From an uncultured Lamprocystis sp. (lineage in GTDB: Bacteria; Pseudomonadota; Gammaproteobacteria; Chromatiales; Chromatiaceae): a stretch of 55,693 nucleotides of DNA. Both the position numbers and the translations under genes were made by a program. This document shows, in pieces, positions 45,091 to 53,085 of the stretch. How positions within the stretch are numbered: position 1 is the first letter of the stretch; every line of letters starts with the position of its first letter. The stretch covers positions 1 to 55,693 of the forward strand of contig NZ_CAIZIZ010000307.1 in assembly GCF_903933125.1 (NCBI RefSeq), given 5' to 3'. A model generated the notes under the pieces. That model did no database searches. It was not told where the DNA came from and saw only the letters and a list, made by a program, of their open reading frames with translations.

Positions 45091-45166
45091 GTCCCCATCG
45101 TCTAGAGGCCTAGGACACCGCCCTTTCACGGCGGCGACCGGAGTTCGAATCTCCGTGGGGACGCCA
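45091..45166 (+). tRNA. tRNA-Glu (TTC)
   Basis: Complete 76-nt cloverleaf with encoded CCA. Acceptor GTCCCCA/TGGGGAC, D arm with CTAGAGGCCTAG, anticodon stem CCGCC/GGCGG with loop CTTTCAC, anticodon TTC (Glu). T loop GGAGTTCGAATCTCC. 112 bp after tRNA-Ala, probably one transcript. Confidence 0.96.
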
Positions 45167-45183
45167 ATTCAGTCAAACACAAT

Positions 45184-45207
45184 AGGCCGCATTTTGCGGC
45201 CTTTTTT
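45184..45207 (+). terminator. Rho-independent terminator after tRNA genes
   Basis: AGGCCGC-ATTTT-GCGGCC followed by six T. A strong hairpin with T-tract 17 bp after tRNA-Glu; it ends the tRNA transcript before pyrF. Confidence 0.92.
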
Positions 45208-45299
45208 GTGGGTGTCGTGTTTGACCTGAGTGCTTGCGCTCATTCGCCGCGCGTCGCGGTCAACTCAGTCGTTTTCCCCGTCTACCAAGGTTGCCGCGC

Positions 45300-46031
45300 A
45301 TGAACAGCCATCTGTCGCAAAAAGCCATTCCCCGTAACGAACGCCTGATCCTTGCGCTCGACGTTCCCGACCGCGCGGCGGCCGAGGCACTGGTCAACCT
45401 GCTCGGCCCCACCGTCGTGTTCTACAAGATCGGTCTGGAGCTTTTCATGGCCGGCGGCTATTTCGAGCTGATCGAATGGCTGCGCGGCCAGGGCAAGCGG
45501 GTGTTCTGCGACCTCAAGTTCTTCGATGTCCCGGAAACCGTCGCCCGGGCGGTCCGGCAACTCAAAGACCGCGGCGTCGACTTCGCCACCGTGCATGGCA
45601 ACGACACCATGTTGGAGGCCGCCGCCCGCGAGAAGAGCGACCTGAAAATCCTGGCCGTGACCGTCCTGACCAGTCTGGACCGCTCCGATCTGGAATCCTT
45701 GGGCTTTCAATGCGATGTCGAGGAATTAGTGCTGTCGCGTGCCCGCAAGGCACTGAAGCTGGGCTGCGATGGAGTGATCTCCTCGGGCCTTGAGGCGGCC
45801 CGCCTGCGCGAGGATCTCGGCGAACAGTTCTTGATCGTCTCGCCGAGTATCCGCCCGGTCGACAACACCGTGCGCGCCGATGATCAGAAGCGCGTCGTCA
45901 ATGTCGAGCAGGCGTTCCGCAATGGCGCGGACTATATCGTCGTGGGTCGGCCGATCCGCGATGCCGCTGATCCGCATGCCGCCGCCGCGGCGATCCAGGC
46001 CACTATCGCGGGGTTGTTTCCGGCGGGTTGA
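45300..46031 (+). CDS. pyrF: Orotidine 5'-phosphate decarboxylase
   Basis: 243 residues from ATG 45300 (ribosome site weak). Last step of UMP synthesis. TIM-barrel motifs: LILALDVPDRAAAEALV, VVFYKIGLELFMAGG, VFCDLKFFDVPETVARAV (catalytic Asp-x-Lys-x-x-Asp), FATVHGNDTMLEAA, LAVTVLTS, FLIVSPSIRPVDN and DYIVVGRPIRDAADP (phosphate-binding). Length matches the E. coli type. The tRNA terminator precedes it, so it has its own promoter. Confidence 0.96.
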   Translation: MNSHLSQKAIPRNERLILALDVPDRAAAEALVNLLGPTVVFYKIGLELFMAGGYFELIEWLRGQGKRVFCDLKFFDVPETVARAVRQLKDRGVDFATVHGNDTMLEAAAREKSDLKILAVTVLTSLDRSDLESLGFQCDVEELVLSRARKALKLGCDGVISSGLEAARLREDLGEQFLIVSPSIRPVDNTVRADDQKRVVNVEQAFRNGADYIVVGRPIRDAADPHAAAAAIQATIAGLFPAG

Positions 46032-46091
46032 GCGCCGCTCCGCCCCGCTGGAGTCTTCCGCCTCAACCGCTTGCTCGCGGTGGCGGGCTAA

Positions 46092-46210
46092 TCACGCCGG
46101 AAGAAGCAGTTCTCGTTTCGACAGCGGCACCAGGGTGCGGGCTCGGGTCAGGATGTGTTCGGTGGTGAACGGGCGCTGGTCGCGTTCGGCGTCGATGTGC
46201 CCAAGCCGGA
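46092..46210 (-). pseudogene. Duplicated 3' end of the AAA ATPase gene
   Basis: The frame reads GHIDAERDQRPFTTEHILTR then ARTLVPLSKRELLLPA and stop. This nearly equals the C-terminal part of the ATPase at 48961-50478 (GRIDAERDQRPFTTEHILTR, ARTLVPLSK), so about 100 bp of that gene was copied here, next to the IS4-type element. Confidence 0.75.
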
Positions 46211-46236
46211 CGGGGCATTCGCCCATAGGCGCCAAC

Positions 46237-47154
46237 TTAAGTAACCAGTTGATTTCCTGGCGTACTCAGGAGCGCGATGACGGTGGCCGTAAGCGTTTGT
46301 AAGCGGCGTCGGCGTGGGCGTTCCGTCATCATCTCAAGGCATATCCAGCCAGTCAGAAAGAGGGCCGCTGCGCTTGGCGACCTTCCGGCAGCGCTCACGC
46401 GCCGCGGCGGCAAGCGCACGGCGTGTAGCCAGCCCGGTCCACTCGTCTGCTGGCCGCGCAGCCATACGGGTACCGTGACCGTATCACCCGTCGCCGCGCG
46501 CAGGTGCGCGGCGAGGTCCAGCCGCGCCGCGGCGGGATCGCGTTGCTCCTCGCCCATCTCACGCCGGTATAACGGCATGGCCGTCGGCATCAGGCGCACG
46601 ACCACCCACACCTGACGGGCGCTCAGTTCGAGGATCACCTGCGGCTGATTGTCGCCCCGATCGGCCAGCACGATGTCGCCGGCCTGCCAGGGGTAACGCG
46701 CCAGGCTTTCCGCGCCCTCGACCCCGGTCACTTGCACCACATGCAGGGTCAGATTGGTCAAGTCCAAGACCAAGTGCACCCGGTAATCCGTGCCCTTCGC
46801 ACCCGGTCCTTGTAGCGACGACCCGTCCACCACCAACAGTCGAAAGGATGTCAAGGCCGTCACCGCTGCCGGCAACATGCTGTGCAATAACGCCTTCAGC
46901 CACGGAGCGCACGCTATCAGACGCTGGTGGATCGCGGTATCTGTGAGCCGTTCCTGCCACAACGTGAACGTTCCGGCGGTGGTACGCAGCGCTTGGTCCA
47001 AACCGCAGTACAACAACTGCAGCAGGTCCGCTGGTGTCCTGACTTTGCGACTGCGCGTAAACGCCTTGAACTCCCGTGCTTGCTCGGCATAGTCGGCCGG
47101 CAGTTCCTTCAGAAATTCCTCAAAAGCGACTTCGGCGAGCTTGGGTGCTGGCAT
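46237..47154 (-). CDS. IS4-type transposase, probably C-terminally damaged
   Basis: 305 residues. Pattern RKVRTPADLLQLLYCGLDQALRTTAG, LTDTAIHQRLIACAPWLKALL, LLVVDGSSLQGPGAKGTDYR (first catalytic Asp) and ESLARYPWQAGDIVLADRGD (second Asp region) is that of IS4-family DDE transposases. After LHAVRLPP the sequence departs; SGRSPSAAALFLTGW-like residues appear but the Tyr/Arg/Glu segment with the catalytic Glu is not seen. It is therefore likely inactive. It is inserted between pyrF and the diguanylate cyclase gene. Confidence 0.75.
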   Translation of the reverse strand: MPAPKLAEVAFEEFLKELPADYAEQAREFKAFTRSRKVRTPADLLQLLYCGLDQALRTTAGTFTLWQERLTDTAIHQRLIACAPWLKALLHSMLPAAVTALTSFRLLVVDGSSLQGPGAKGTDYRVHLVLDLTNLTLHVVQVTGVEGAESLARYPWQAGDIVLADRGDNQPQVILELSARQVWVVVRLMPTAMPLYRREMGEEQRDPAAARLDLAAHLRAATGDTVTVPVWLRGQQTSGPGWLHAVRLPPRRVSAAGRSPSAAALFLTGWICLEMMTERPRRRRLQTLTATVIALLSTPGNQLVT

Positions 47155-47195
47155 ATATCCCTGGCGGCAGCCGCATCAAGCCGGCGCGGCTCGGA

Positions 47196-48101
47196 TCAAT
47201 TGACGTTGCTCCGGTACCGGCGTTCCCGGGTATCCGTACAGACCCGGTTGCCCCCTTTCCGCTTGGCGGCGTAGAGGCAGTCGTCGGCTCGAGCGAGGAG
47301 TGCGTCGAGGCTGGCACAGTCGGGTGTCAGGGTGGCGACGCCGATGCTCGCCGTGACTGACAGGGGAGAGCCGTACGGGGTCTTGATCACCAACCCCTCC
47401 AGGTGTTGGCGCAGGTGCTCGGCCTGGGCCGCGGCCTGAGACAGCGCGGACGTAGCGACCAAAAGGGCGAACTCCCCCCCGCCCAGCCGGGCGCACAGGT
47501 CGCGGTGTCCGGTGTGGTTGCGCAGGCTGGTCGCCACCACTTTCAGAACCTCATCGCTGCGGGTGCGACCGTACAGGTCATTGATCTGCTTGAGGTGATC
47601 GATGTCGAGCATCATGGCTGCCAAGGGCAGGGCCTGCGCGCGTGCCTCGGTGAACAGGCGCAGACCATCGGTGAAAAAGGCGCGGCGGTTGGCGAGACCC
47701 GTGAGGGCATCGGTGACCGCCGTGGCGCGCCGGTATTCCACCTGGATGCGCACCCGCGCCAGCAGTTCCTTGCTGTGAAAGGGCTTGGTCACGTAGTCGC
47801 TGCCGCCGACGTCGAAGGCCTGGATGATGCTGGCCTCATCGGTGCGCGCGGTGATGAACAGGACCGGGATGCCGCAGAGGTCGCTGCGGTTCTTGATGTG
47901 GCGGCAGACCGCGAAGCCGTCCATCCCCGGCAGTTCGATGTCCAGGAGGATCACATCGGGGATTTCCCGCGCAAGCATCTCCAGGGCGGTCTCGCCGTCC
48001 AGGGCGACCGTGACCTTATAGTCCTGGAGTAGTCCCAGGAGTATGGCGACGTTGGTCGTACTGTCCTCAACCAGCAGGACCGTGGGTCTGTCGTCAGCCA
48101 T
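47196..48101 (-). CDS. Response regulator with degenerate GGDEF domain
   Basis: 301 residues. Receiver domain 7-120 (VLLVEDSTTN; DVILLDIELPGMDG with phospho-acceptor Asp54; LFITARTDE; YVTKPFHSKEL with conserved Lys). GGDEF domain 128-285: TDALTGLANRRAFF, MMLDIDHLKQINDLYGRT, then RLGGGEFALLV, where the motif is GGGEF (207-211) instead of GGDEF/GGEEF, so the metal-binding acidic residue is missing. No RxxD inhibitory site. It may have lost diguanylate cyclase activity and act as a c-di-GMP/GTP binder or phospho-switch. Start overlaps the upstream Hpt-like stub by 8 bp. Confidence 0.88.
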   Translation of the reverse strand: MADDRPTVLLVEDSTTNVAILLGLLQDYKVTVALDGETALEMLAREIPDVILLDIELPGMDGFAVCRHIKNRSDLCGIPVLFITARTDEASIIQAFDVGGSDYVTKPFHSKELLARVRIQVEYRRATAVTDALTGLANRRAFFTDGLRLFTEARAQALPLAAMMLDIDHLKQINDLYGRTRSDEVLKVVATSLRNHTGHRDLCARLGGGEFALLVATSALSQAAAQAEHLRQHLEGLVIKTPYGSPLSVTASIGVATLTPDCASLDALLARADDCLYAAKRKGGNRVCTDTRERRYRSNVN

Positions 48102-48309
48102 CGAGGTGCTGTGTGATCAGGGTTTTGGCCTCGTTGAAGCGACAGGTGTGGATCACGCCATGGATCTGCACCGGGGTCTCAGCATAGAAGTCGTTGAATT
48201 CTCTGAGGACCTCCCAGAAGCTGGTCCGGTCTTCGCCGACGCGCTCCAAGAGTGCAGCACTGTCGATCCCGCGGATGGACGGGCGTTGATCACCTGGGGA
48301 TGGCTGCAT
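48094..48309 (-). CDS. Truncated Hpt-like domain protein
   Basis: 71 residues. GIDSAALLERVGEDRTSFWEVLREF resembles the start of histidine phosphotransfer (Hpt) domains at the C-terminus of hybrid kinases. The place where the phospho-acceptor His should be (AHTLKG) reads AKTLITQHL, and the frame stops at the diguanylate cyclase start. It is probably a remnant of a larger sensor kinase whose upstream part is gone; translation could still couple to the following gene. Confidence 0.45.
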   Translation of the reverse strand: MQPSPGDQRPSIRGIDSAALLERVGEDRTSFWEVLREFNDFYAETPVQIHGVIHTCRFNEAKTLITQHLDG

Positions 48310-48424
48310 CGCTGCGATTATCTAGTGATACGGATAGGAAATTTAACGACCGGAGACCGGATATGGCTGCGATCTTAGCCGCGCTCAAGACCCCGGGCAA
48401 GCCGGTTGGCGGCGCAGTGGGGCG

Positions 48425-48515
48425 GTCGGGGTCTGCATCGGCCGACTTTGGGTACGAACATCCACCGGGCGCCGACCGGTTAGGCGCACCACCCACACGA
48501 GGCGCGTGTCGTAGG
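48425..48515 (-). pseudogene. Uma2 (DUF820) gene fragment
   Basis: The frame gives RLVWVVRLTGRRPVDV then PMQT, matching the Uma2 protein at 43650-44615 (RLVWVVRLIGPRRVEV, QPMQT). About 90 bp only. Confidence 0.65.
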
Positions 48516-48605
48516 TCCTTCTTTTGGGAGCACATTGCGCCCAGTTTTGTTATTTTGCTGTGTCATGGTGTTTCGATGGGTTGTCTTACCACATTCCGCG
48601 CCTGA

Positions 48606-48694
48606 GTAGGAGCGGGCCATGCCCGCGATCTACCCGATTTACACACTTTTCGGACGCCTAGCGATCTTCTGTCGCGGGCATGGCCCGCTCCTAC
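48606..48694. repeat. GTAGGAGCGGGCCATGCCCG palindrome
   Basis: Arms GTAGGAGCGGGCCATGCCCG (from 48606) and CGGGCATGGCCCGCTCCTAC (to 48694) enclose a 45-bp spacer. The same arm type is the core of MITE copy G at the right window edge. Confidence 0.75.
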
Positions 48695-48834
48695 CGCTAG
48701 GGTAACCAGATCGCGTTCCAGAACGGATAATCTCCGACGCGCCGAACCAAGTAACAAGATAGATTTGTCCCTCAATCGAAACCCGCCCTTTGCGCAAAGC
48801 GGCATGCCCAGGTCTTGCCTGCATGGCAGCCTCC

Positions 48835-48944
48835 GTAGGAGCGCCCCATGGGCGCGAATTAGGATTACCCCATGGGCGCGAATTTGGGATTACCCCATGG
48901 GCGCGATTTAGGGGCGGCTCGTCGCGGGCATGGCCCGCTCCTAC
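48835..48944. repeat. GTAGGAGC palindrome with triplicated unit
   Basis: Outer arms GTAGGAGCG... and CATGGCCCGCTCCTAC. The left side holds three tandem copies of a 25-bp unit (CCCCATGGGCGCGAATT plus GGGATTA), each itself a CCCATGGG dyad. Confidence 0.65.
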
Positions 48945-48960
48945 GAGTCATAAGCATTCT

Positions 48961-50478
48961 TCAATCGAACCGCACTTTCTGCGCGCTGGAGGCGGGTGTC
49001 GCCCGGTCCCAGGCCCAGTCGCGGATGAAGCGGATCTGTTCGTTCATGCTTTTCGACAGCGGCACCAGGGTGCGCGCGCGGGTCAGGATGTGCTCGGTGG
49101 TGAAGGGGCGCTGGTCGCGTTCCGCGTCGATGCGCCCGGCGATCACCGCTTGCTCGATTTCGGCGGCGGTCCACTCACGGCTGTCGCGCACCAGCCGTTC
49201 CAGGTCGAAGGCGGCCGGGTCGCCGTGGTTGTGACGGATGTGCACGGAGAGGATGGCGGCACGCTCCTCGTCGTTGGGCAGGTCGAAGAAGAAGACCTCA
49301 TCGAAGCGGCCTTTGCGGATCATTTCGGCCGGCAGCGCCTCGATGCGGTTGGCGGTGGCGGCGACGAAGACCAGCGGGGGTTTTTCCTGCATCCAGGTCA
49401 GGAAGGCGGAGAGGATGTGGGAGGCGGCGTCGGCCTGTCCGGCGCCGCCGCCGAGGCCGTTCTCGATCTCGTCGATCCACAGCACTGCCGGGGCGACCGA
49501 CTCGATGGTCCGCAGTGCCTTATGGAAGGTCGCCTGGGGGTTGCCGTAGAGGTCGGCATAGATCAGGTTCATGTCCAGCCGGAACAGGGGGACGCGCCAG
49601 GCATGGGCCACCAGCTTGGCACACAGGCTCTTGCCGCATCCGCTGATGCCCATGAACAGGAGCCCCTTGGGCACCGGCAGGCCGCTGTCCACCGTGCGTT
49701 GGTTGAACAGCGGGGTGCGCCGTTCGATCCAGTCCTTGAGGGCGGCCAGACCGCCGATCTGCTTCAAGTCCACCAGATCCGGGACATAGTCGAGAAAGCC
49801 GGCACCGCTCGCCGCCGCCTTCTTGGCCGCCCCGATCTCGGCCAGCATGGCATCGCGGTTGAGGTGCCGACCGGCCAGGATGCGGTACATGACGTGCTGG
49901 ACCTCATCCAGGGTTAGTCCCCGCAGTGCGAGAGTCAGGGCGTCGCGGGCATCCTCCGGTAAGGGTTTGGTCGTGTAGCCGCTCCACACGGTCTGCACCT
50001 GATCCCCGATCTCCTGCGTGTCCGGCAGCGGCAGTTCAACCAGCAGTACGTTGGGTCGCAGCGACGGTGGGATGCTGACCTCGGACGCGACCATCAGGAG
50101 TGCGCTGCCCGGTCGGCCCATCAGGGTCGCGTGCGCGTCACGCAGGGCGCGCGCCACCTCCGGTCGTTCCAGGAAGGGGGTGAGATCCTTGAACAGAAAG
50201 AAGCCGCGCCCCGCCGTCGCGGCGGCCGTCTGGATGGCCAGCACCGGGTCGCGGGTGTCGGGCGCCCGCGCGGTCGGATCAGCGGAGGGCGCCGGTCGGG
50301 TGCCGCTGGTTTGGATCTCGAGTCCGCGGGTGCAGGTCCAGCTATAGAGTGCGATGGCGGGATCGAGGTCGACGGCCAGCCGGCGCACCCGTTCAGTCAC
50401 GCGCGCTTCTTCGGCCGAGTGGACATAGATCAGGGGGTGGCGGCCGTCGATGGCGGCACGGAGCGGGTCGGTGAACAC
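48961..50478 (-). CDS. Ycf46-like AAA ATPase
   Basis: 505 residues from GTG 50478 (GGAGGACACC upstream). N-terminal non-catalytic domain (1-230) including GRHPLIYVHSAEEARVTERV and RGFFLFKDLTPFLERPEV. The AAA module has LKDWIERRTPLF, Walker A LLFMGISGCGKSLCAKLVA, Walker B AVLWIDEIENGLGG, sensor FVAATANRIEALP, and arginine finger MIRKGRFDEVFFFDLP. This is the family of Ycf46 proteins of cyanobacteria and plastids, linked to CO2 uptake or acclimation there; here the role is unknown. It follows the SQR-like gene by 17 bp on the same strand, so the two form an operon. Confidence 0.92.
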   Translation of the reverse strand: MFTDPLRAAIDGRHPLIYVHSAEEARVTERVRRLAVDLDPAIALYSWTCTRGLEIQTSGTRPAPSADPTARAPDTRDPVLAIQTAAATAGRGFFLFKDLTPFLERPEVARALRDAHATLMGRPGSALLMVASEVSIPPSLRPNVLLVELPLPDTQEIGDQVQTVWSGYTTKPLPEDARDALTLALRGLTLDEVQHVMYRILAGRHLNRDAMLAEIGAAKKAAASGAGFLDYVPDLVDLKQIGGLAALKDWIERRTPLFNQRTVDSGLPVPKGLLFMGISGCGKSLCAKLVAHAWRVPLFRLDMNLIYADLYGNPQATFHKALRTIESVAPAVLWIDEIENGLGGGAGQADAASHILSAFLTWMQEKPPLVFVAATANRIEALPAEMIRKGRFDEVFFFDLPNDEERAAILSVHIRHNHGDPAAFDLERLVRDSREWTAAEIEQAVIAGRIDAERDQRPFTTEHILTRARTLVPLSKSMNEQIRFIRDWAWDRATPASSAQKVRFD

Positions 50479-50495
50479 GGTGTCCTCCGGTCAGG

Positions 50496-51623
50496 TTACC
50501 GATACTGCCGCAGATACCACCACTCGAAGAAGCGCTTCATCCAGTGGAAAAGGCGCATGGAGGGCAAGACGAAATTGTATTTCTCGTTGCGGGCAACCAG
50601 CATGCCGCGGTCATTGGTGTCGACGATACACAACAACTCGACCTTATAGGTCTCCCGCGGCTCTCGTCCCATGCATTCGGCAGCCAGGTTGCGCGCGGCG
50701 GCGCGCGCCTGCAAGTCCGCCATGTGCGCTTGCTTGGGCATCCAATCCGGACCGGGGAAGCTGCCCGCGTCACCCGCCACATAGACGCGCTCGAACCCCG
50801 GCACGCGGCACTGGGCATCGGCCTGGAGCAGGCCGCCGGGGGAGCGCGGCAGGTCGGTGTTGTCGAACCAGGTGTTGCCGGTCATGCCCGGCATGAAAAT
50901 GATCAGGTCGGCGTCGAAGGTGCCGCCCTCGGTCGTCACCGTTCGGTCGGTGAAGCCCTTGAGCTTGTGGCCGAGATGGGTCTCGATCCCGAGCCTGGCC
51001 ATTTCCTTGAGCAGACTGCCGACCGCCTTGGGCCCCAGTCGGTTGCCGGGATTCGGCGCCGGGGTAAAGAAGACGAGCTTGAAGCGCTCGCGCCGGCCTT
51101 CTTTGCGCAATTGCTGGTCCATGCCGAAGAGGAACTCGAAGACGGGTCCGCCGCGCATGGAACTGGGCTCGTTGGGGTTGCCGGCGAAGCCCATGGCAAT
51201 GGTGCCGCCCTCCATGGCGCGCACCCGGTCGCGGATGCGCTCTGCGGAGGCGATGCCCTCGCAGGGGGTGATGGCATGCTCGATCCCCGGCAGCTTTTTG
51301 ATGAAGCGCCCGCCGCTGGCGATGATCAGGCCCTCGTTGGCGACCGGCCCGGCGCTGGTCTGCAAGGTACGGCCCCCATCGGTCAGCCCGGTCGCCTCGG
51401 CGGCAAGGTGAGTCACCCCCGTGCGCTTGAAGAATTGCTTGAGGTTGATCCGCAGGTCATCGCCGGTGCGCAGACCGCTGGGGACCCAGATCAGGGCGGG
51501 CAGGTAGACGAACTCGGCCTTGGGGCTGACCACCGTGAGGTCGGCACTCAGGCCCGACTCACGGAGTGTATTCACAGCGGTCAGGGCGCCGAAACCCGAG
51601 CCGACGATGGTGATGCGATGCAT
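50496..51623 (-). CDS. SQR-like FAD-dependent oxidoreductase
   Basis: 375 residues from ATG 51623 (GGAG 8 bp upstream). Disulfide-reductase fold: FAD motif ITIVGSGFGALTAVNTLRESG, GLIIASGGRFIKKLPG and a second FAD motif RVYVAGDAGSFPGPDWMPKQAHMADLQA. Cys121 (ITPCEG) and Cys332 (ELLCIVDT) correspond to two of the three catalytic Cys of sulfide:quinone oxidoreductases. The middle Cys (near 156-160) is absent: the segment reads GNPNEPSSMRGGPVFEF. The amphipathic end RLFHWMKRFFEWWYLRQYR could dock to membrane. Likely an SQR-family member of the type without the middle Cys, or a related NADH/sulfur reductase. Operon with the AAA ATPase. Confidence 0.82.
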   Translation of the reverse strand: MHRITIVGSGFGALTAVNTLRESGLSADLTVVSPKAEFVYLPALIWVPSGLRTGDDLRINLKQFFKRTGVTHLAAEATGLTDGGRTLQTSAGPVANEGLIIASGGRFIKKLPGIEHAITPCEGIASAERIRDRVRAMEGGTIAMGFAGNPNEPSSMRGGPVFEFLFGMDQQLRKEGRRERFKLVFFTPAPNPGNRLGPKAVGSLLKEMARLGIETHLGHKLKGFTDRTVTTEGGTFDADLIIFMPGMTGNTWFDNTDLPRSPGGLLQADAQCRVPGFERVYVAGDAGSFPGPDWMPKQAHMADLQARAAARNLAAECMGREPRETYKVELLCIVDTNDRGMLVARNEKYNFVLPSMRLFHWMKRFFEWWYLRQYR

Positions 51624-51746
51624 GGAAGACTCCGGGGGTGTCGTGATTAGGCGACAGAAATCGCCTTGTAACGAGTCAAGAATTAAGTTAAACCCAAACG
51701 ACAACGAGTGTTTAGTGTATTTCTGACTCGTTCAATTGTCTTTCGG

Positions 51747-52397
51747 CTAGCCCGCACCCAGCAGCGGGGCCAGTACGGGCCAGACATTCTCCAGGATACG
51801 CGGTTGGGCCGCGGCCGTCGGATGGATGTCGTCGGCCTGCATCAGCCCTCGATCCTCAGCGACTCCCTCCAGCAGGAAAGGGACCAAGGGTACTCCGTGC
51901 GCGGCAGCCACTTCCTGGAACACGGCTTGAAAGGCCCGCTCGTAAGCCGCACCGTAGTTGGGCGGCAGACGGATGCCGATGAGCAGAACCTGACTGCCGG
52001 CCGCTTGACCGAGTTGCACCATGCGGGTCAGATTCTCCCGCAGGACCTCGGTCTTCAGGCCGCGCAGCCCGTCATTCGCGCCGAGTTCGATGAGCAGCAG
52101 CGCCGGGCGGTGACGCGCCAGGAGCGCCGGCAGGCGGGTCAGTCCACCGGCGGTGGTGTCACCCGAGATCCCGGCGTTGACGACGGCGTAGTTGAGGCCG
52201 CGTCCGCGCAGCCGCTCCTGCAGCAGCGCCACCCAACCGTCAGCCTGGGCGAAGCCGTAGGCGGCGCTCAGACTGTCTCCCAGCACCAGGATCGTCGGTG
52301 GTCCGCCCGGCGTCATGGTCGTTGCATCGCTCGCGCGGCCCGTACCGGCAATCGCCAGCACACTCGTAAGCACAGCAGTAAGCAATAGGCGCATCAT
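51747..52397 (-). CDS. tesA: TesA-type GDSL arylesterase/acyl-hydrolase
   Basis: 216 residues. Signal peptide MMRLLLTAVLTSVLAIAGTGRA. SGNH motifs: ILVLGDSLSAAYG (Ser block I), NAGISGDTTAGGL (Gly block II), IELGANDGLRG (Asn block III) and LMQADDIHPTAAAQ (Asp/His block V). TesA-type periplasmic enzymes hydrolyse thioesters and esters. The gene is divergent from ybbA as in E. coli, but here the two ATG codons overlap, so each leader lies inside the other's coding region. Confidence 0.94.
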   Translation of the reverse strand: MMRLLLTAVLTSVLAIAGTGRASDATTMTPGGPPTILVLGDSLSAAYGFAQADGWVALLQERLRGRGLNYAVVNAGISGDTTAGGLTRLPALLARHRPALLLIELGANDGLRGLKTEVLRENLTRMVQLGQAAGSQVLLIGIRLPPNYGAAYERAFQAVFQEVAAAHGVPLVPFLLEGVAEDRGLMQADDIHPTAAAQPRILENVWPVLAPLLGAG

Positions 52398-53085
52398 GAC
52401 AGGCATTCCGGTCGAGGTCGTAGTCCAGGCCCAAGGTTTAGGCAAGCATGTTAACGGTCCCAGCGGGGATCTGACCATCCTGAAAGGTCTCGATCTTCAG
52501 ATCCAGGCCGGCGAGGCGGTGGCCATCCTGGGAGCCTCCGGCTCCGGCAAGTCCACGCTGCTTGGGCTATTGGCCGGACTCGACGGCGCCACCGCGGGCG
52601 ACGTCTGGCTGTGCGGCCAGCGGCTCGACGGGCTGACCGAAGACGGGCGCGCAGCCTTGCGGGCCGGGCGCGTCGGTTTCGTGTTCCAGAGTTTCCAACT
52701 GCTGCCCACGCTCACCGCCCGCGAGAACGTCCTGCTGCCGTTGGAACTGACCGGCACCCGCGACGCCGAGACGCGTGCCGACGAGGCCCTCACGCGCGTC
52801 GGGCTCGCCCCGCGCGCCGGCCACTACCCGCGCCAGCTCTCGGGTGGGGAACAGCAGCGGGTGGCCATCGCCCGCGCCTATGCCCCACGCCCGGTCGTCT
52901 TGTTCGCGGACGAACCGACCGGCAACCTGGACCAGGCGACCGGCGAACACATCATCGACCTGCTGCTGGACCTGCGCGCCGAGGCCGGCGCGGCGCTGGT
53001 ACTGGTCACCCATGACCCGGCGCTGGCCGAGCGCTGCGACCGCCGGCTGCGGATGCGCGATGGTGCCTTGGAGCGTATCGCATGA
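52396..53085 (+). CDS. ybbA: ABC transporter ATP-binding protein YbbA
   Basis: 229 residues from ATG 52396; no later start is in frame near the conserved N-terminus. Walker A AVAILGASGSGKSTLLGLLAG, Q-loop FVFQSFQLLPTLTARENVLLP, signature QLSGGEQQRVAIARA, Walker B VVLFADEPTGNLDQATG, and H-loop LVLVTHD. LolD/MacB-like MetN type. It works with the downstream permease, which it overlaps by 4 bp. The role of the YbbAP system is not settled; the family handles hydrophobic compounds at the inner membrane. Confidence 0.93.
   Translation: MTGIPVEVVVQAQGLGKHVNGPSGDLTILKGLDLQIQAGEAVAILGASGSGKSTLLGLLAGLDGATAGDVWLCGQRLDGLTEDGRAALRAGRVGFVFQSFQLLPTLTARENVLLPLELTGTRDAETRADEALTRVGLAPRAGHYPRQLSGGEQQRVAIARAYAPRPVVLFADEPTGNLDQATGEHIIDLLLDLRAEAGAALVLVTHDPALAERCDRRLRMRDGALERIA

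Larger units (their letters stand above)
48310..48960. other. Remnant- and repeat-filled gap
   Basis: It contains a Uma2 gene fragment (48425-48515), two palindromic repeats (48606-48694, 48835-48944) and no intact gene. This is the likely site where a hybrid sensor kinase gene was lost. Confidence 0.5.

Noticed and set aside
51669-51731. AACGAGTCA / TGACTCGTT inverted pair as a MITE or operator
   Set aside because: 9-bp arms 45 bp apart in an intergenic gap, single copy in the window, no target duplication seen.
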